A stretch of 50,602 bases of DNA from positions 1 through 50,602 of the forward strand of contig JAIELX010000052.1 of the NCBI GenBank assembly GCA_019752635.1, given 5' to 3'. The notes below the pieces were generated by a model. That model had not been told where the DNA came from and ran no database searches. It worked only from the letters and a program-made list of their open reading frames with translations. The position numbers and the translations under genes are program-made. This stretch comes from Candidatus Obscuribacterales bacterium (GTDB lineage Bacteria; Cyanobacteriota; Vampirovibrionia; Obscuribacterales; Obscuribacteraceae). Shown here in pieces: positions 23,533-32,604 of this stretch. Within the stretch, counting starts at the first letter, position 1, and every line of letters starts with the position of its first letter.

Positions 23533-24363
23533 CTATGCTGAAGACTTGCAAGGAAAGAAAATCCAACCCTCGCGTCGGGCGAACGGCAATTCTTCAGCCG
23601 TGGGATATCGGACGGTCCAGTCCCTAAACACCTCTGGCTTGTTTTCCGTTTGGTCGAACGCAAAAATCAAAGCTGTTATGGCGGCTATAAAGGCATCAGT
23701 TTCGTCAGCTGACTCCGCCATGCTGCTGATTGGAATATTCGATATTTGAAACATCTCGCCCAGTATTGCGAGAAGTTCTTTTCGAAGCGAAGTGGCTTCA
23801 GTCGAATCTTTTCCCTTGTAACCAGCAATCAATGTTCGCCAGCGTATGTCGTTATTCGAGTGCGATGCGAATGCACGTAGCGTGGCGGCCGGGTAGACTT
23901 CTATGAGTACAGGCAAGTTTGGCATGAATTCGGTTCTGTCCACTCGAATTTGCGGACTTAGGCTTCCTCTCGTTTTCGTGCTCGAGCAAAGCCGCAACCA
24001 TGCGCGCATACTTGCGGCAATGAGGTCCGAAGTAACAGAAAGCGGACGTTTGCGAAGCTCTTCGTCGACCACGTTATCAGTTTTTCGATAACGGTACCCA
24101 TCGTCTTCAGCCACGCTGAGCGAGCCATTAATTCCCGCCATGTTCCATGACTGCACAAGTTCCACGAAGTCAATCGGCCATCCGAAGGGCACATCGACAC
24201 CTACTACTTGCAATTCTCGATTCGTGCATACTGCTTCAGCGTTTTCCTTAGCAGCATCAGTGTGAACACTAACGCATCCGTTGTGCTGATCAACGGATAG
24301 TTTAACGGTCCATTGCTTCTTAGGCTTGGTTCCCCAGTCGATTCCTGCAACTTGCAAACTCAC
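23533..24363 (-). CDS. DUF429 family protein (RNase H-like fold)
   Basis: 276 aa from a GTG at 24363 with GAGGAAG about 7 nt upstream. Recognised by the early acidic motif V-A-G-I-D-W-G, V-G-V-D-V-P-F-G-W-P (about 54-63), I-E-V-Y-P-A-A (about 152-158) and the late D-E-T-D-A-F-I-A-A (about 225-233) that supplies the last acidic residues. The family is predicted to have an RNase H-like fold with a metal-binding acidic cluster; no reaction is established. It stands alone; the 23386-23532 gap shows nothing. Confidence 0.85.
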   Translation of the reverse strand: MSLQVAGIDWGTKPKKQWTVKLSVDQHNGCVSVHTDAAKENAEAVCTNRELQVVGVDVPFGWPIDFVELVQSWNMAGINGSLSVAEDDGYRYRKTDNVVDEELRKRPLSVTSDLIAASMRAWLRLCSSTKTRGSLSPQIRVDRTEFMPNLPVLIEVYPAATLRAFASHSNNDIRWRTLIAGYKGKDSTEATSLRKELLAILGEMFQISNIPISSMAESADETDAFIAAITALIFAFDQTENKPEVFRDWTVRYPTAEELPFARREGWIFFPCKSSA

Positions 24364-25280
24364 GTAAGCTTCCTCTTCTGGCGAAACAAAAAATTAAACC
24401 AGATCGAAATGGCAATCTGGGCAGTTCTTAGTCTACCTCGCTTGACGCGGGTGCAACCCATCAAATTGGATATTGAAGTTTCGGTGACTTGCGTGCCCAA
24501 AGCTACCGGCAACTAGTCGAGACTAAGATGCCTGCACCACTCCCGACACTTGTGTCGAGAGTAGTGGACTTCGAGACGGCTATTAAATATGACGCCAAAA
24601 CTGTTGGAATTGCGATTGCAATTTGCAGCTGCATCCGTGTTCGCGTTGCTGATTTGCGGAAAGGGTTTCATTATGTTGAACGCAGGATTGCAGAGTTAGT
24701 CGCTACGCACACGCCGTCGGGAACAGTGTCGGGATTTAATAATTCTGGCACTTTGTCGCCAGAATCCCGATTAAATGTCGGGAACCGTATGGGGATTTTT
24801 GCTCTTCGGTTCTTTCCACGTCAATCTCGACAATCACCGGTGTCCCACATAGATGCACTGCGTGATTGCATCTTTTTGACGATGAATTGAGAGAGTGCAG
24901 CGCGACGTTCGCTGCAGCGACGCAAGATCCAGGCGCCAGAGGAAACTCGTCCGCGTCGCATGCAGCAGCCGATCAAGCAGCCATTGAAATACATGCTCGG
25001 AATCGGTTTCGCCGGTGCATGACTGATTGATTTGCCATGCCCTGACGGGCAACTGGCACACTCGATTTCGGCGGAAGTGGCTGAGAAAACGGTGTTCGCT
25101 GTGTTCCAGCGCAAAGACATCTTCGAATTTGTGGGGACAGGTCCGGCTAATAAGCGGGTGTCTCTGTTTGTGCTCAAGAATCACGCGTTAGCCCTTCGAT
25201 TCTGCTAGGCTAGAGGAAGCGCCAATTTGAGTTTCTCAGCTTGCAGGCGCTCTATAAATCAGCTAAAGCGAGGTACGAAT
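24364..25280. other. 917-bp stretch without a convincing gene, with two structured elements
   Basis: One plus-strand frame (24489-24890) is open but has no family signal, and its first ATG has no ribosome-binding site. Frames on both strands between 24890 and 25200 encode protein-like pieces (plus strand, near 25080-25208: K-R-V-S-L-F-V-L-K) broken by stops, so a decayed gene is likely. A palindrome CGACAC-TT-GTGTCG lies at 24544-24557 and a complex inverted/direct repeat at 24716-24785. Confidence 0.4.
24716..24785. repeat. Nested inverted repeat flanked by direct repeats
   Basis: GTCGGGAAC occurs at 24716-24724 and 24777-24785. Between them ATTCTGGC/GCCAGAAT (24742-24765) forms an 8-bp stem with an 8-nt loop, surrounded by TTTAAT/ATTAAA (24735-24740, 24770-24775). 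The symmetry is too long for chance, but no family of elements is recognised. Confidence 0.45.
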
Positions 25281-25916
25281 ATGACTATCGTTTCACGTGG
25301 ATACGATCCCGGACTCCAAGAACAGAACACAGAGCTGTTCATCGAGCACCTAGACTTCTTGCTGTCCTCCGAACAAATCATCCTGAATGACCGAGATTAC
25401 TTCTTCACTCCACTATCATTCGCGTGGTGCTCATGGCCATACGTTTCTGGAGATGGTTCGCTGCCTCTGGGCTATCTGCTTTGCGGCTGGAAAGATCTGA
25501 TTCTTAGCGAGCCATGTCCTGAATGCGGTGGGACCGTTCTTGTATTCTCATTCGGAGGCTCGCCGCTTTCCGGTAGCAACAGCTGGTCTGGCTTCTGCAA
25601 AGACTGCAGAACGAAGCAGACGGGACGCGACTCCATTCATAAACCATTTGTCAAACGCGTTTCCTACGTTCAAGCGCTGAGGAAGACGTTTCCAGAGCGC
25701 ATTAGTAGTTGGGAAGAATATGACGGCAACATGTTTACTTGGGGTGGCAACGGACTGCAGCCAGCTCGAAAACGACAACTGGTCTGGACTAAACTTGCTA
25801 ATCCGACTTCGCTTGCAGAACTCGTCGCGGAATTGAAGAGCGGTCGAACAAGAAGAAATCCGCCCGAGGCTCTGCACATCCAGTGTGACCAGAAAGTGAA
25901 ATTTTCCAAGGACTGA
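25281..25916 (+). CDS. Hypothetical protein with a zinc-ribbon
   Basis: 211 aa; ATG at 25281 with GAGG 7 nt before it is preferred over an earlier in-frame start at 25227. Near the middle C-P-E-C-G-G (about 92-97) and C-K-D-C (about 119-122) make a zinc ribbon with a Gly/Ser-rich loop between. The remaining sequence has many aromatic residues (W-C-S-W-P-Y) and a basic tail. No family recognised. It is the last gene before the operon at 26.1 kb and is separated from it by about 240 bp, so there is no evidence that it belongs to it. Confidence 0.6.
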   Translation: MTIVSRGYDPGLQEQNTELFIEHLDFLLSSEQIILNDRDYFFTPLSFAWCSWPYVSGDGSLPLGYLLCGWKDLILSEPCPECGGTVLVFSFGGSPLSGSNSWSGFCKDCRTKQTGRDSIHKPFVKRVSYVQALRKTFPERISSWEEYDGNMFTWGGNGLQPARKRQLVWTKLANPTSLAELVAELKSGRTRRNPPEALHIQCDQKVKFSKD

Positions 25917-26101
25917 TTTAGGTCAACCAAAGGATCTCTTAGGAATGAGGAGGAAAGCTTTAGTGCAGTCCGACTAAGAAGGACTGCCGGACCGGCACGA
26001 ATCGCTCTCGTCTACTTTCGCATCTACTTGACCGGGCAATAATCGCGAGGCCGCGAGGGGCAGCCGTGCCGCGCATCGCGAACCTTGCTGTGATTTTCGG
26101 T

Positions 26102-26135
26102 ACTGCACGTATTTTGCAGTGCCATATTGTAGCCT
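26102..26135 (+). promoter_or_regulatory. Palindromic operator/promoter of the ten-gene operon
   Basis: ACTGCA-CGTATTT-TGCAGT (26102-26120), a 9-nt gap, then TAGCCT as a weak -10 (26130-26135). It lies 24 bp before the first start codon, giving a very short leader. The layout equals that of 40444-40477 and 20024-20057 although the flanking DNA is unrelated, so the motif is functional rather than copied along. Confidence 0.7.
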
Positions 26136-26158
26136 ATACATGGAGAGCTAGGAATCAA

Positions 26159-26563
26159 GTGTCCCACTATACGAAAATCAAGACCAGCATTTCAGACGCC
26201 GCTTTTTTGGTAAAAGCGCTGAACGATCTTGGGTTTGCCCACGTGGACAGGCACGAGACCGCGCAGAACCTATACGGCTACCAGAATGACCGAAGAACGC
26301 AAACGGCGGAGGTCATCATTCGCAAGCAGTATGTCGGCGCGGCGAGCAACGACATCGGGTTCTCGCGTGAAGCTGATGGCTCTCTCTCCGCCATCATCTC
26401 GGAGTTTGATCAATTAAAATACGGCGCCGCTTGGTTAAACCAGGTGACGCAACGGTATGCATATCATGCGGTGATCAACAAACTAGCCGAGCAAGGCTTC
26501 AGCATTGAGTCCGAGCACGCAGAGAAGGGACAAATCAAAATTTCACTTTCAAGAATGAGCTAA
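26159..26563 (+). CDS. DUF1257 (Ycf35-like) protein, first copy
   Basis: 134 aa from a GTG at 26159 preceded by AGGA at 26150-26153. It begins V-S-H-Y-T-K-I-K-T-S-I, the signature start of the DUF1257/Ycf35 family known from cyanobacteria and plastids, and has the family's R-Y-A-Y-H-A-V-I-N-K-L-A-E-Q-G-F-S near the end. Function of the family is not established. It opens the operon; a paralogue follows after 4 nt. In cyanobacteria such genes stand next to DUF2997 genes, as here. Confidence 0.9.
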   Translation: MSHYTKIKTSISDAAFLVKALNDLGFAHVDRHETAQNLYGYQNDRRTQTAEVIIRKQYVGAASNDIGFSREADGSLSAIISEFDQLKYGAAWLNQVTQRYAYHAVINKLAEQGFSIESEHAEKGQIKISLSRMS

Positions 26564-26567
26564 CCGA

Positions 26568-26954
26568 ATGTCGCACTTCTCTAAAGTAAAAACCAAAATC
26601 ACAGACTTGGAACTTGCTTGCAAGGCTCTCGCCGATATGAAGCTGAGCTATCAGCTCGGACCGACAACATTGCGCGGATGGGAGAAGAACCAGAAGCTGA
26701 AAGCCGACCTCATTGTTACGCTTGGAAGCGGCAGCTATGACATTGGACTAGTACAGAGTGGAGCAAACTACGACATTGTCGCTGATTGGATGGGGGTGAA
26801 GAAGTTCACCGAACAGACGTTTAGCCAGGCGTTGAATCAGCGATACGCTTACCATGCTGTTGTGCAGAAGTTGCACGATCAGGGATTCTCTATCGAGCAG
26901 GAAAGCGTTGGAGAAAAGCAAGCGATCAAGCTCACCATGAGCCGGCTGGCGTGA
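26568..26954 (+). CDS. DUF1257 (Ycf35-like) protein, second copy
   Basis: 128 aa, beginning M-S-H-F-S-K-V-K-T-K-I and with R-Y-A-Y-H-A-V-V-Q-K-L-H-D-Q-G-F-S-I. About 40% identical to the first copy by eye; the middle is different (Y-D-I-G-L-V against N-D-I-G-F-S). The tandem pair suggests a heterodimer or two-subunit assembly; this is inference. Confidence 0.9.
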   Translation: MSHFSKVKTKITDLELACKALADMKLSYQLGPTTLRGWEKNQKLKADLIVTLGSGSYDIGLVQSGANYDIVADWMGVKKFTEQTFSQALNQRYAYHAVVQKLHDQGFSIEQESVGEKQAIKLTMSRLA

Positions 26955-26995
26955 ACGGACCTAGATCGAAAAGCGACATTGCGGCAGGAGGCAAA

Positions 26996-27199
26996 ATGCA
27001 ATTTCAGCAAGTCCACATTACGATAACGAAAGACGGTCAGGTAGAGATCAAGGTCGAAGGTGCTGTCGGGCTTAGTTGCCTCGATATTACGAAAGCGTTA
27101 GAGGCTGTGCTAGGTGGAGAAGTGGTCTCTAGAGAGATGACGGCTGAAGCGTACCAAAGTGAAACGCTAAGCGATAGTACCCGAATATTCGGAGCTTAG
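26996..27199 (+). CDS. DUF2997 protein
   Basis: 67 aa. The ATG at 26996 has a perfect AGGAGG 4 nt before it; an upstream GTG at 26951 overlapping the previous gene is rejected. Family pattern: T-I-T-K-D-G-Q-V-E-I-K-V-E-G, then G-L-S-C-L-D-I-T-K-A-L-E-A-V-L-G-G. DUF2997 proteins are short companions of DUF1257 proteins; role unknown. The single Cys in S-C-L is a conserved feature of the family and might interact with the Fe-S protein encoded next. Confidence 0.9.
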   Translation: MQFQQVHITITKDGQVEIKVEGAVGLSCLDITKALEAVLGGEVVSREMTAEAYQSETLSDSTRIFGA

Positions 27200-27206
27200 C
27201 TTTTGA

Positions 27207-27779
27207 ATGGAAGCCAGTGCACTTTTTATTACTCTGCATTCTCGCATACAGAACACTGTTTCGAACGGACCAGGGCAGCGTTATGCAATTTGGGTTCAGG
27301 GGTGCACTCTAGCTTGCGAAGGCTGCTTTAACGCGGACACTCATTCTTTGAAGGGTGCTCGATTCCCTATCGATGAGTTGGCTGATGACATCATTGCCAC
27401 GCCGACGATTGAGGGCGTCACCATCAGCGGTGGCGAACCTTTTCAGCAGATGCCAGCCCTTGCGCACCTCGTTGCCGCCATCAGAAAAAGGTCTTCTCTT
27501 TCTATTCTCATTTTTACTGGATTTACCCGAGAGGAGTTGCTATGCATCTCTGGAGCTGACGAAGTGCTCTCGCAAATTGACGTGCTCATAGCTGGTCGTT
27601 TCAGACAAGATCTTCGCGTTGCCCGTGGTTTGGTCGGGTCCGCAAACAAGGTGATTCACTTCCTCTCGAACCGATACACGCCTGGTGATTTGGATTCTGT
27701 GCCTCAATCTGAAATCATCATTGCTAGCGATGGCACTGTTACTGTCACAGGCATTAATCCCCTGGAGCTACGGAGCTGA
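27207..27779 (+). CDS. NrdG-like radical-SAM activase
   Basis: 190 aa from the ATG at 27207. The radical-SAM cluster motif C-T-L-A-C-E-G-C (Cys33, 37, 40; CX3CX2C) and T-I-S-G-G-E-P-F-Q-Q for SAM binding are intact. Size and sequence fit the glycyl-radical activase type (NrdG-like), which binds a 4Fe-4S cluster and cleaves SAM. No glycyl-radical enzyme is encoded in the window, so its target may be another operon product; the DUF1257/DUF2997 proteins are the neighbours. The next gene starts 3 nt after its stop. Confidence 0.9.
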   Translation: MEASALFITLHSRIQNTVSNGPGQRYAIWVQGCTLACEGCFNADTHSLKGARFPIDELADDIIATPTIEGVTISGGEPFQQMPALAHLVAAIRKRSSLSILIFTGFTREELLCISGADEVLSQIDVLIAGRFRQDLRVARGLVGSANKVIHFLSNRYTPGDLDSVPQSEIIIASDGTVTVTGINPLELRS

Positions 27780-27782
27780 ACT

Positions 27783-29327
27783 ATGTCGTTTGAAAAGAAT
27801 CTGGAAAAACTTCTGCAAGCTCGCTTCACGCTCATCGTGCTTGTGACAAGCGAAGAATCCCGGGCGATGGATCGCATTAAGGAGACGTGCGTTGCTGGGA
27901 AGCGCCCTCTTGTTACGTGGGACATTGGTGATGGATTCCAGATTCTGTCCGGCACGGTAGCAAATCTGCCATCTGGAGTGGCAGCCACCAACCCCGCCCA
28001 AGCGATTGAGGCGATCGATCAATCACCCAGCGATGCTCTTTTTGTGCTCAAGGACTTTGATGAAATCTGGACCACGAACTATCAGATTAAGAGGAAGTTG
28101 CGCAATGTAGTTCAGCGACTTAAGCAAGTCAAACGAAAATCCATTCTGGTAATCTCCACTGCAAGCAAAATCCCGGAGCAGTTGCGTGACGAAGCTTTCG
28201 TGCTGGAGTTCCCGCTTCCCCAGGTGCAAGATCTGGAAGGTGTGCTTGAGCTGGTATCAAAGGTGGGTGGAGCCAAAATTCAGTTAACTGAACTCGGCAA
28301 GGAGAAGCTTCTGCGAGCCGCGCTTGGTTTGACCGCTTCTCAGGCTACACGCTGTTTCTCAAAAGGGTTGGTGACGAATGGTGTCCTCGATGATCGCCAT
28401 ATTGAGCTAGTCACCGATGAAAAACGGCAGGTGATTCGCGAGAGCGAGGCTCTGGAATTCTTCCCGGTAACAGAAACGACTGAAGACGTGGGCGGGCTTG
28501 AGATACTCAAGGAATGGCTTCGGGTGCGCGAGCGTGCGTTCACAGACGATGCCCGTAATTATCAACTTCCGGCACCAAAAGGTATGGCTCTTATCGGTAT
28601 TCCCGGCACGGGAAAGAGTTTGAGCGCCAAAATCGTGGGCAGCTCGTGGAAGATGCCTTTGCTCCGGCTGGATACTGGAGCCCTGTTCGGCGGACTGCTA
28701 GGAGAGTCGGAAGAGCGTACGCGCAGAGCGCTTCGGGTAGCCGAAACAATTGCGCCATGCGTTCTCTGGATTGACGAAATGGAGAAAGCCTTTTCTCAGG
28801 GCGGAGAGGGGGATGGTGGCACCAGCAAGCGAGTGTTTGGCACCATACTTACATGGATGCAGGAAAAGAAAAGCCCATGCTTCGTGGTCGCTACAGCAAA
28901 TGATGTGACAAAGCTTCCACCCGAATTGTTGCGTCGAGGGCGCTTTGACGAAATCTTTTTCTTGGACCTTCCCACTGCCGACGAACGCAGAGAAATCTTT
29001 ACCGTTCACATCAGAAAGCGCAAGCGCCAACCCAAAGACTATGACCTGAATCGACTTGTGGCGTTGAGTGAAGGTTATGTAGGAGCAGAGATAGAGCAAT
29101 CAGTTCTCGATGGAATGTACTTCGGATTTGACGAAGGTCGCGAATTTGATACACAGGATATTGAGAATGCGCTGAAGCGGCAAATTCCGATGTCTCGTTC
29201 GCAAAGCGATGTCGTCAACTCACTTCGAAAAATGCTCCTAGAGGGCAGAGCACAGTCAGCTTCTTTCAAACAACCAGAGCAAGCGAAAGAGTCCTTTGTC
29301 GAATTGAATCTGGAGTTGGCGCACTAA
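27783..29327 (+). CDS. Ycf46-type AAA+ ATPase
   Basis: 514 aa. Residues 1-215 are the Ycf46 N-terminal region (L-E-K-L-L-Q-A-R-F-T-L-I start; P-L-V-T-W-D; D-F-D-E-I-W). The classical AAA module follows: Walker A G-I-P-G-T-G-K-S (Lys278), Walker B V-L-W-I-D-E-M-E (Asp331, Glu332), sensor 1 A-T-A-N-D-V, and arginine fingers in E-L-L-R-R-G-R-F-D-E. The fold is that of FtsH/proteasome-like unfoldases but no protease is attached. In cyanobacteria Ycf46 is a hexameric stress-related ATPase. Here it likely remodels a partner protein in the operon. Confidence 0.93.
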   Translation: MSFEKNLEKLLQARFTLIVLVTSEESRAMDRIKETCVAGKRPLVTWDIGDGFQILSGTVANLPSGVAATNPAQAIEAIDQSPSDALFVLKDFDEIWTTNYQIKRKLRNVVQRLKQVKRKSILVISTASKIPEQLRDEAFVLEFPLPQVQDLEGVLELVSKVGGAKIQLTELGKEKLLRAALGLTASQATRCFSKGLVTNGVLDDRHIELVTDEKRQVIRESEALEFFPVTETTEDVGGLEILKEWLRVRERAFTDDARNYQLPAPKGMALIGIPGTGKSLSAKIVGSSWKMPLLRLDTGALFGGLLGESEERTRRALRVAETIAPCVLWIDEMEKAFSQGGEGDGGTSKRVFGTILTWMQEKKSPCFVVATANDVTKLPPELLRRGRFDEIFFLDLPTADERREIFTVHIRKRKRQPKDYDLNRLVALSEGYVGAEIEQSVLDGMYFGFDEGREFDTQDIENALKRQIPMSRSQSDVVNSLRKMLLEGRAQSASFKQPEQAKESFVELNLELAH

Positions 29328-29343
29328 ATTCCCGTGAACGATA

Positions 29344-32300
29344 ATGGTGATCAATGAATTATCTACTAGCAGTGATTATGAGGCGCTAGACGCTGAGTCA
29401 CTAATCGATCTATGCAGCCAGGCACATTCCGGGCCGGAATATGCTCACGCTTTGAGCAGGCTTGGTAGTCTGTCTCAGCGAGAATTTGATCAACTTTTTG
29501 AGATTTGGCTTGTGACTCGAAGCTGTCAAATTGAGGTCTCCCTATCGCAGCTCGAAAAAGCTCCATCACCCGGTCACCGTGCTGAACTAGTGTGGAGTCT
29601 AAAACGAAATGCGCGTATCGACTTGGAGGCGATAACGTCCTCCACTGTGGACTCGTTGTTAAATGCCATTTTCGACCTTGACGAAGAAATCGCAGAGCGT
29701 GCAGCGAAACTGCTGGAGTCATTTGACGAACTGGAACTCGGGAGAGCGAAAGAACGAACGCGAGTTCTCTTACTAGATTGTCTTCAGGAAAAGAATTACG
29801 ACAAAATATCGTCGCTGGCGGGCGGTACTATCGATCTATTGCTAGAAATTGCCTCCTCCAGTCATGGTTCCCCTGAATCAACGAGGGCGCGCCTCTACCT
29901 TGGGCAGCATCCGCCGGCAAGAGAGGCGCTTTGTCAGCAAGCTATTTTTCACGGGAACGAAATCGCCCTTGAGATTATCAATTCGGTTGATCTGTTTCCC
30001 TCAGACCCCGCACAACGTGCTGTCCTATACGTTATGTGCAAGGACTTTTCTCGACTTGCTCAGATAGAAAAGGTCAGTCAACTTATCTCCGGTTTGGTTC
30101 CTAAGCTATCTGTGCATGTTCTGCGTCAACTCATTGTAAACCTGGCCAACGCAACGTGGACCGAGCGCTTTAATTGTCTGGCGGAGTTGCTGTGTAGAGC
30201 AGAGTCAAGCGGCGCAGTGCGTGCCATTCTGCATGAAGTCCAGTCAGACTCACTCTGTCATGAGTTTTGCCGTGAGTGGCTTGAAAGCAGCAGTAAAGAA
30301 ATGGGAGACGCTTTGCGGATTCTGGGCTGGGTTGCGCAGGCACCGGTTGAGAGTCGATATCTATCGGCGCTGAACGCTGATAGGGTAAAGGTTCTTCTTG
30401 AAGACGAAGACCGGTCTGCACCGATATTGCTTCAGGAATATTCGAACAACGCCCTCGGGCTGAAGACCAGAGCACTCACAGCGCTTGCAGAATACAGTGC
30501 ACCGAGCGTTCTTAATCATATTGCGGGGCATTGGTACGTGACTTTCGATCCGCAGTTAGAGCAAATTATTTCACGAAAGTCTTTCATTGCGACCGGAGCT
30601 ACAGAGCTGCGCATCGCTACCGCGCTGTTAGTAAATGAAGACTCGGCGATCAACGAGCTGGCCGAGGAAGCGGTCGGCTGCTTACTGAAACACGCATTTG
30701 GTGCCGGTGACCATCCACTGAAGCAAAAGGCACTGTCGTTTTTGCGCACAAAACCCAACCAACTTATGATCAATTCGTTGTGGCGGCGTTGCAGGGAGCT
30801 GAAAGACAGGCAGCTCTTCGACTTGCTGCAGACAGCGAAGCATATTGCCACTGAGCCTCCTCTGCTCAATTTGTTGACGAGGCTGCTCGCGGAGGACTCA
30901 GCCCTACCCGCGGAAGTGACACGAGCAGAAACAGTCCAGTTGTTCGAGTGGCTCAATTCCTCAAACGAAGTCGTGAAAGGTCGAGTTGAAGCCCTTCTTC
31001 TAAAAGTGAAGCAACCTGAGGCTATTGACGTAGTTTGCGACCGAGCGCTGGCAGGAGTGCCCATTGCAGTTGGCATCGTAAGAGCTGCTGGCTTCGTGCC
31101 ATCGCAGAAAACCGCACGCGCCCTGTTCTTCGCCCGCATGGAGGACTGGGCTAGTTACGACAGAGAAGATCCGTCGGGGAGCTACCTCGCGGAAGCCTAT
31201 TCGAAGGCTGATCCGTCGAACAGGTTGCGAATTATAGAGTCTCTTCAACGTTCAAATCGCTCGCGCCAGCTGCAGCTTGTCTTACTTCAAAAGCTGAAGC
31301 ATCAAAGGAACGAACTCTCTTTAGCAGAGTGGCAGGATCTATTACCTGTGTTGAGGGACCAAGAAGATTGGGGCGAGCTGTGGCGGCTGGTAGAACATGC
31401 GCCAGCCACAATTGCAGCTGAATTAGTCAGGACGCTGTCTTTGGTTGGTTGGAAGCCTGAGGCCACTGAGCTAGCCAGGTATAACCGACTTGTTGCGGCT
31501 ATCCGAGAGTGTCCTCGCAGACACACGTTTCAAGGGCGGCCTCGGTTGCTGCCAAGTCTATTGTCTGTTGCAAACTGCATGGTGGCAGTTGACCCCGCTG
31601 GCACTCTTCTTGCGATTGCAGAGGGCGACTCAGTCGAGATCCGGACGGTGCCGGATATGGTGCGAGTAGGTTCTGTATCAGTATCGAAGAGCAAAATCAT
31701 GCTGATGCAGTTTGTAGAGCCTGACAACACTTTGGTATGTATCTGCGATGACGGTTTGCTGGCAGCTGTAGATACAAAAACCTTGAGCTTAAAATGCTCG
31801 AAGCAGGAGCCTCCGCGCTATGTTTCAATGGTATCTGCCTGGCGATCAGTCCTCTGCTTAAGAACAGATGGTGCCATCGATGCTCGTTCATCGCAGGACC
31901 TGAGCTGGCAGTTCGAAATTAGGCGCGATCAAGAAGTTTCAGCGCTGGCTGTTTCGGAGGACAATCGCTGGCTTGCCCTGGGTGGTCGGACAATTGACAT
32001 AGTTGATTTGAAAGATCGTTCGACCCTGGTATCTCAAGCGGTGCCACAAAGCCCTGACGCTATGGTTATTCACGATGGCTGCGCGGTAGCAGCGTGGGCT
32101 AGTGCGGAAATTGGGCTGCTTAACTTCGTGCGCTCGAGTCCTGAGCTTGACGGGAATCTGCGCACCCTCGGCCAAACAGGAAAAATTTCAAGCATTAAGC
32201 CGCTAACTAGCACGTCGGTAGTGGCTCTTAACACCGAAGGGGAATTGTGCGAATTTGAGACCCCCGCGCTGAAGCCAGTTGGCAGGTTGTGTAGAGTGCG

Positions 32301-32592
32301 CTCTCCCGGAACGCTTGCTGCCAGCAAGAATGGTAATACTTTGGTTTGCGCTGGACCTTCGGAGCTGCTGGTTTGGAGCAACGTGACCGCGGTGCTTGCT
32401 TCGCTACCCGGCAAGTCTGTCACGCCGAGTCAAATCCAGATTCTGGAGGAGCTGAAAGCCCAGCTTTCTCCGGAAGAAGTTGCATGGGCGAATCTAATTC
32501 GTGCGCTTGGTGAAGTAAGGCATGAACACGATATTGAACTCGCTTCATCGTGGGATGAGGACGATGAGAACTACGAAGTAGAACTGGTTTAG
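29344..32592 (+). CDS. Large helical-repeat (HEAT-like) plus beta-propeller protein
   Basis: 1082 aa. The first 700 residues are paired helices with Leu/Ala spacing, consistent with HEAT or ARM-type repeats (for example D-L-D-E-E-I-A-E-R-A-A-K-L-L-E). From about 730 to 1035 the sequence changes to beta type with repeated units such as V-A-V-D-P-A-G-T-L-L-A-I-A-E-G and A-V-S-E-D-N-R-W-L-A-L-G-G, a WD40/PQQ-like propeller of probably six or seven blades. The end is acidic (W-D-E-D-D-E-N-Y-E). No enzyme motif. Its likely role is a scaffold or a sensor that binds other proteins. It has no close relatives that I recognise. Confidence 0.75.
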   Translation: MVINELSTSSDYEALDAESLIDLCSQAHSGPEYAHALSRLGSLSQREFDQLFEIWLVTRSCQIEVSLSQLEKAPSPGHRAELVWSLKRNARIDLEAITSSTVDSLLNAIFDLDEEIAERAAKLLESFDELELGRAKERTRVLLLDCLQEKNYDKISSLAGGTIDLLLEIASSSHGSPESTRARLYLGQHPPAREALCQQAIFHGNEIALEIINSVDLFPSDPAQRAVLYVMCKDFSRLAQIEKVSQLISGLVPKLSVHVLRQLIVNLANATWTERFNCLAELLCRAESSGAVRAILHEVQSDSLCHEFCREWLESSSKEMGDALRILGWVAQAPVESRYLSALNADRVKVLLEDEDRSAPILLQEYSNNALGLKTRALTALAEYSAPSVLNHIAGHWYVTFDPQLEQIISRKSFIATGATELRIATALLVNEDSAINELAEEAVGCLLKHAFGAGDHPLKQKALSFLRTKPNQLMINSLWRRCRELKDRQLFDLLQTAKHIATEPPLLNLLTRLLAEDSALPAEVTRAETVQLFEWLNSSNEVVKGRVEALLLKVKQPEAIDVVCDRALAGVPIAVGIVRAAGFVPSQKTARALFFARMEDWASYDREDPSGSYLAEAYSKADPSNRLRIIESLQRSNRSRQLQLVLLQKLKHQRNELSLAEWQDLLPVLRDQEDWGELWRLVEHAPATIAAELVRTLSLVGWKPEATELARYNRLVAAIRECPRRHTFQGRPRLLPSLLSVANCMVAVDPAGTLLAIAEGDSVEIRTVPDMVRVGSVSVSKSKIMLMQFVEPDNTLVCICDDGLLAAVDTKTLSLKCSKQEPPRYVSMVSAWRSVLCLRTDGAIDARSSQDLSWQFEIRRDQEVSALAVSEDNRWLALGGRTIDIVDLKDRSTLVSQAVPQSPDAMVIHDGCAVAAWASAEIGLLNFVRSSPELDGNLRTLGQTGKISSIKPLTSTSVVALNTEGELCEFETPALKPVGRLCRVRSPGTLAASKNGNTLVCAGPSELLVWSNVTAVLASLPGKSVTPSQIQILEELKAQLSPEEVAWANLIRALGEVRHEHDIELASSWDEDDENYEVELV

Positions 32593-32604
32593 GCGAGGTG
32601 ATTT

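Noticed and set aside
26066..26158. N-terminal extension of the first DUF1257 protein
   Set aside because: The family begins at (M/V)-S-H-Y, and the extension would overlap the operator and promoter.
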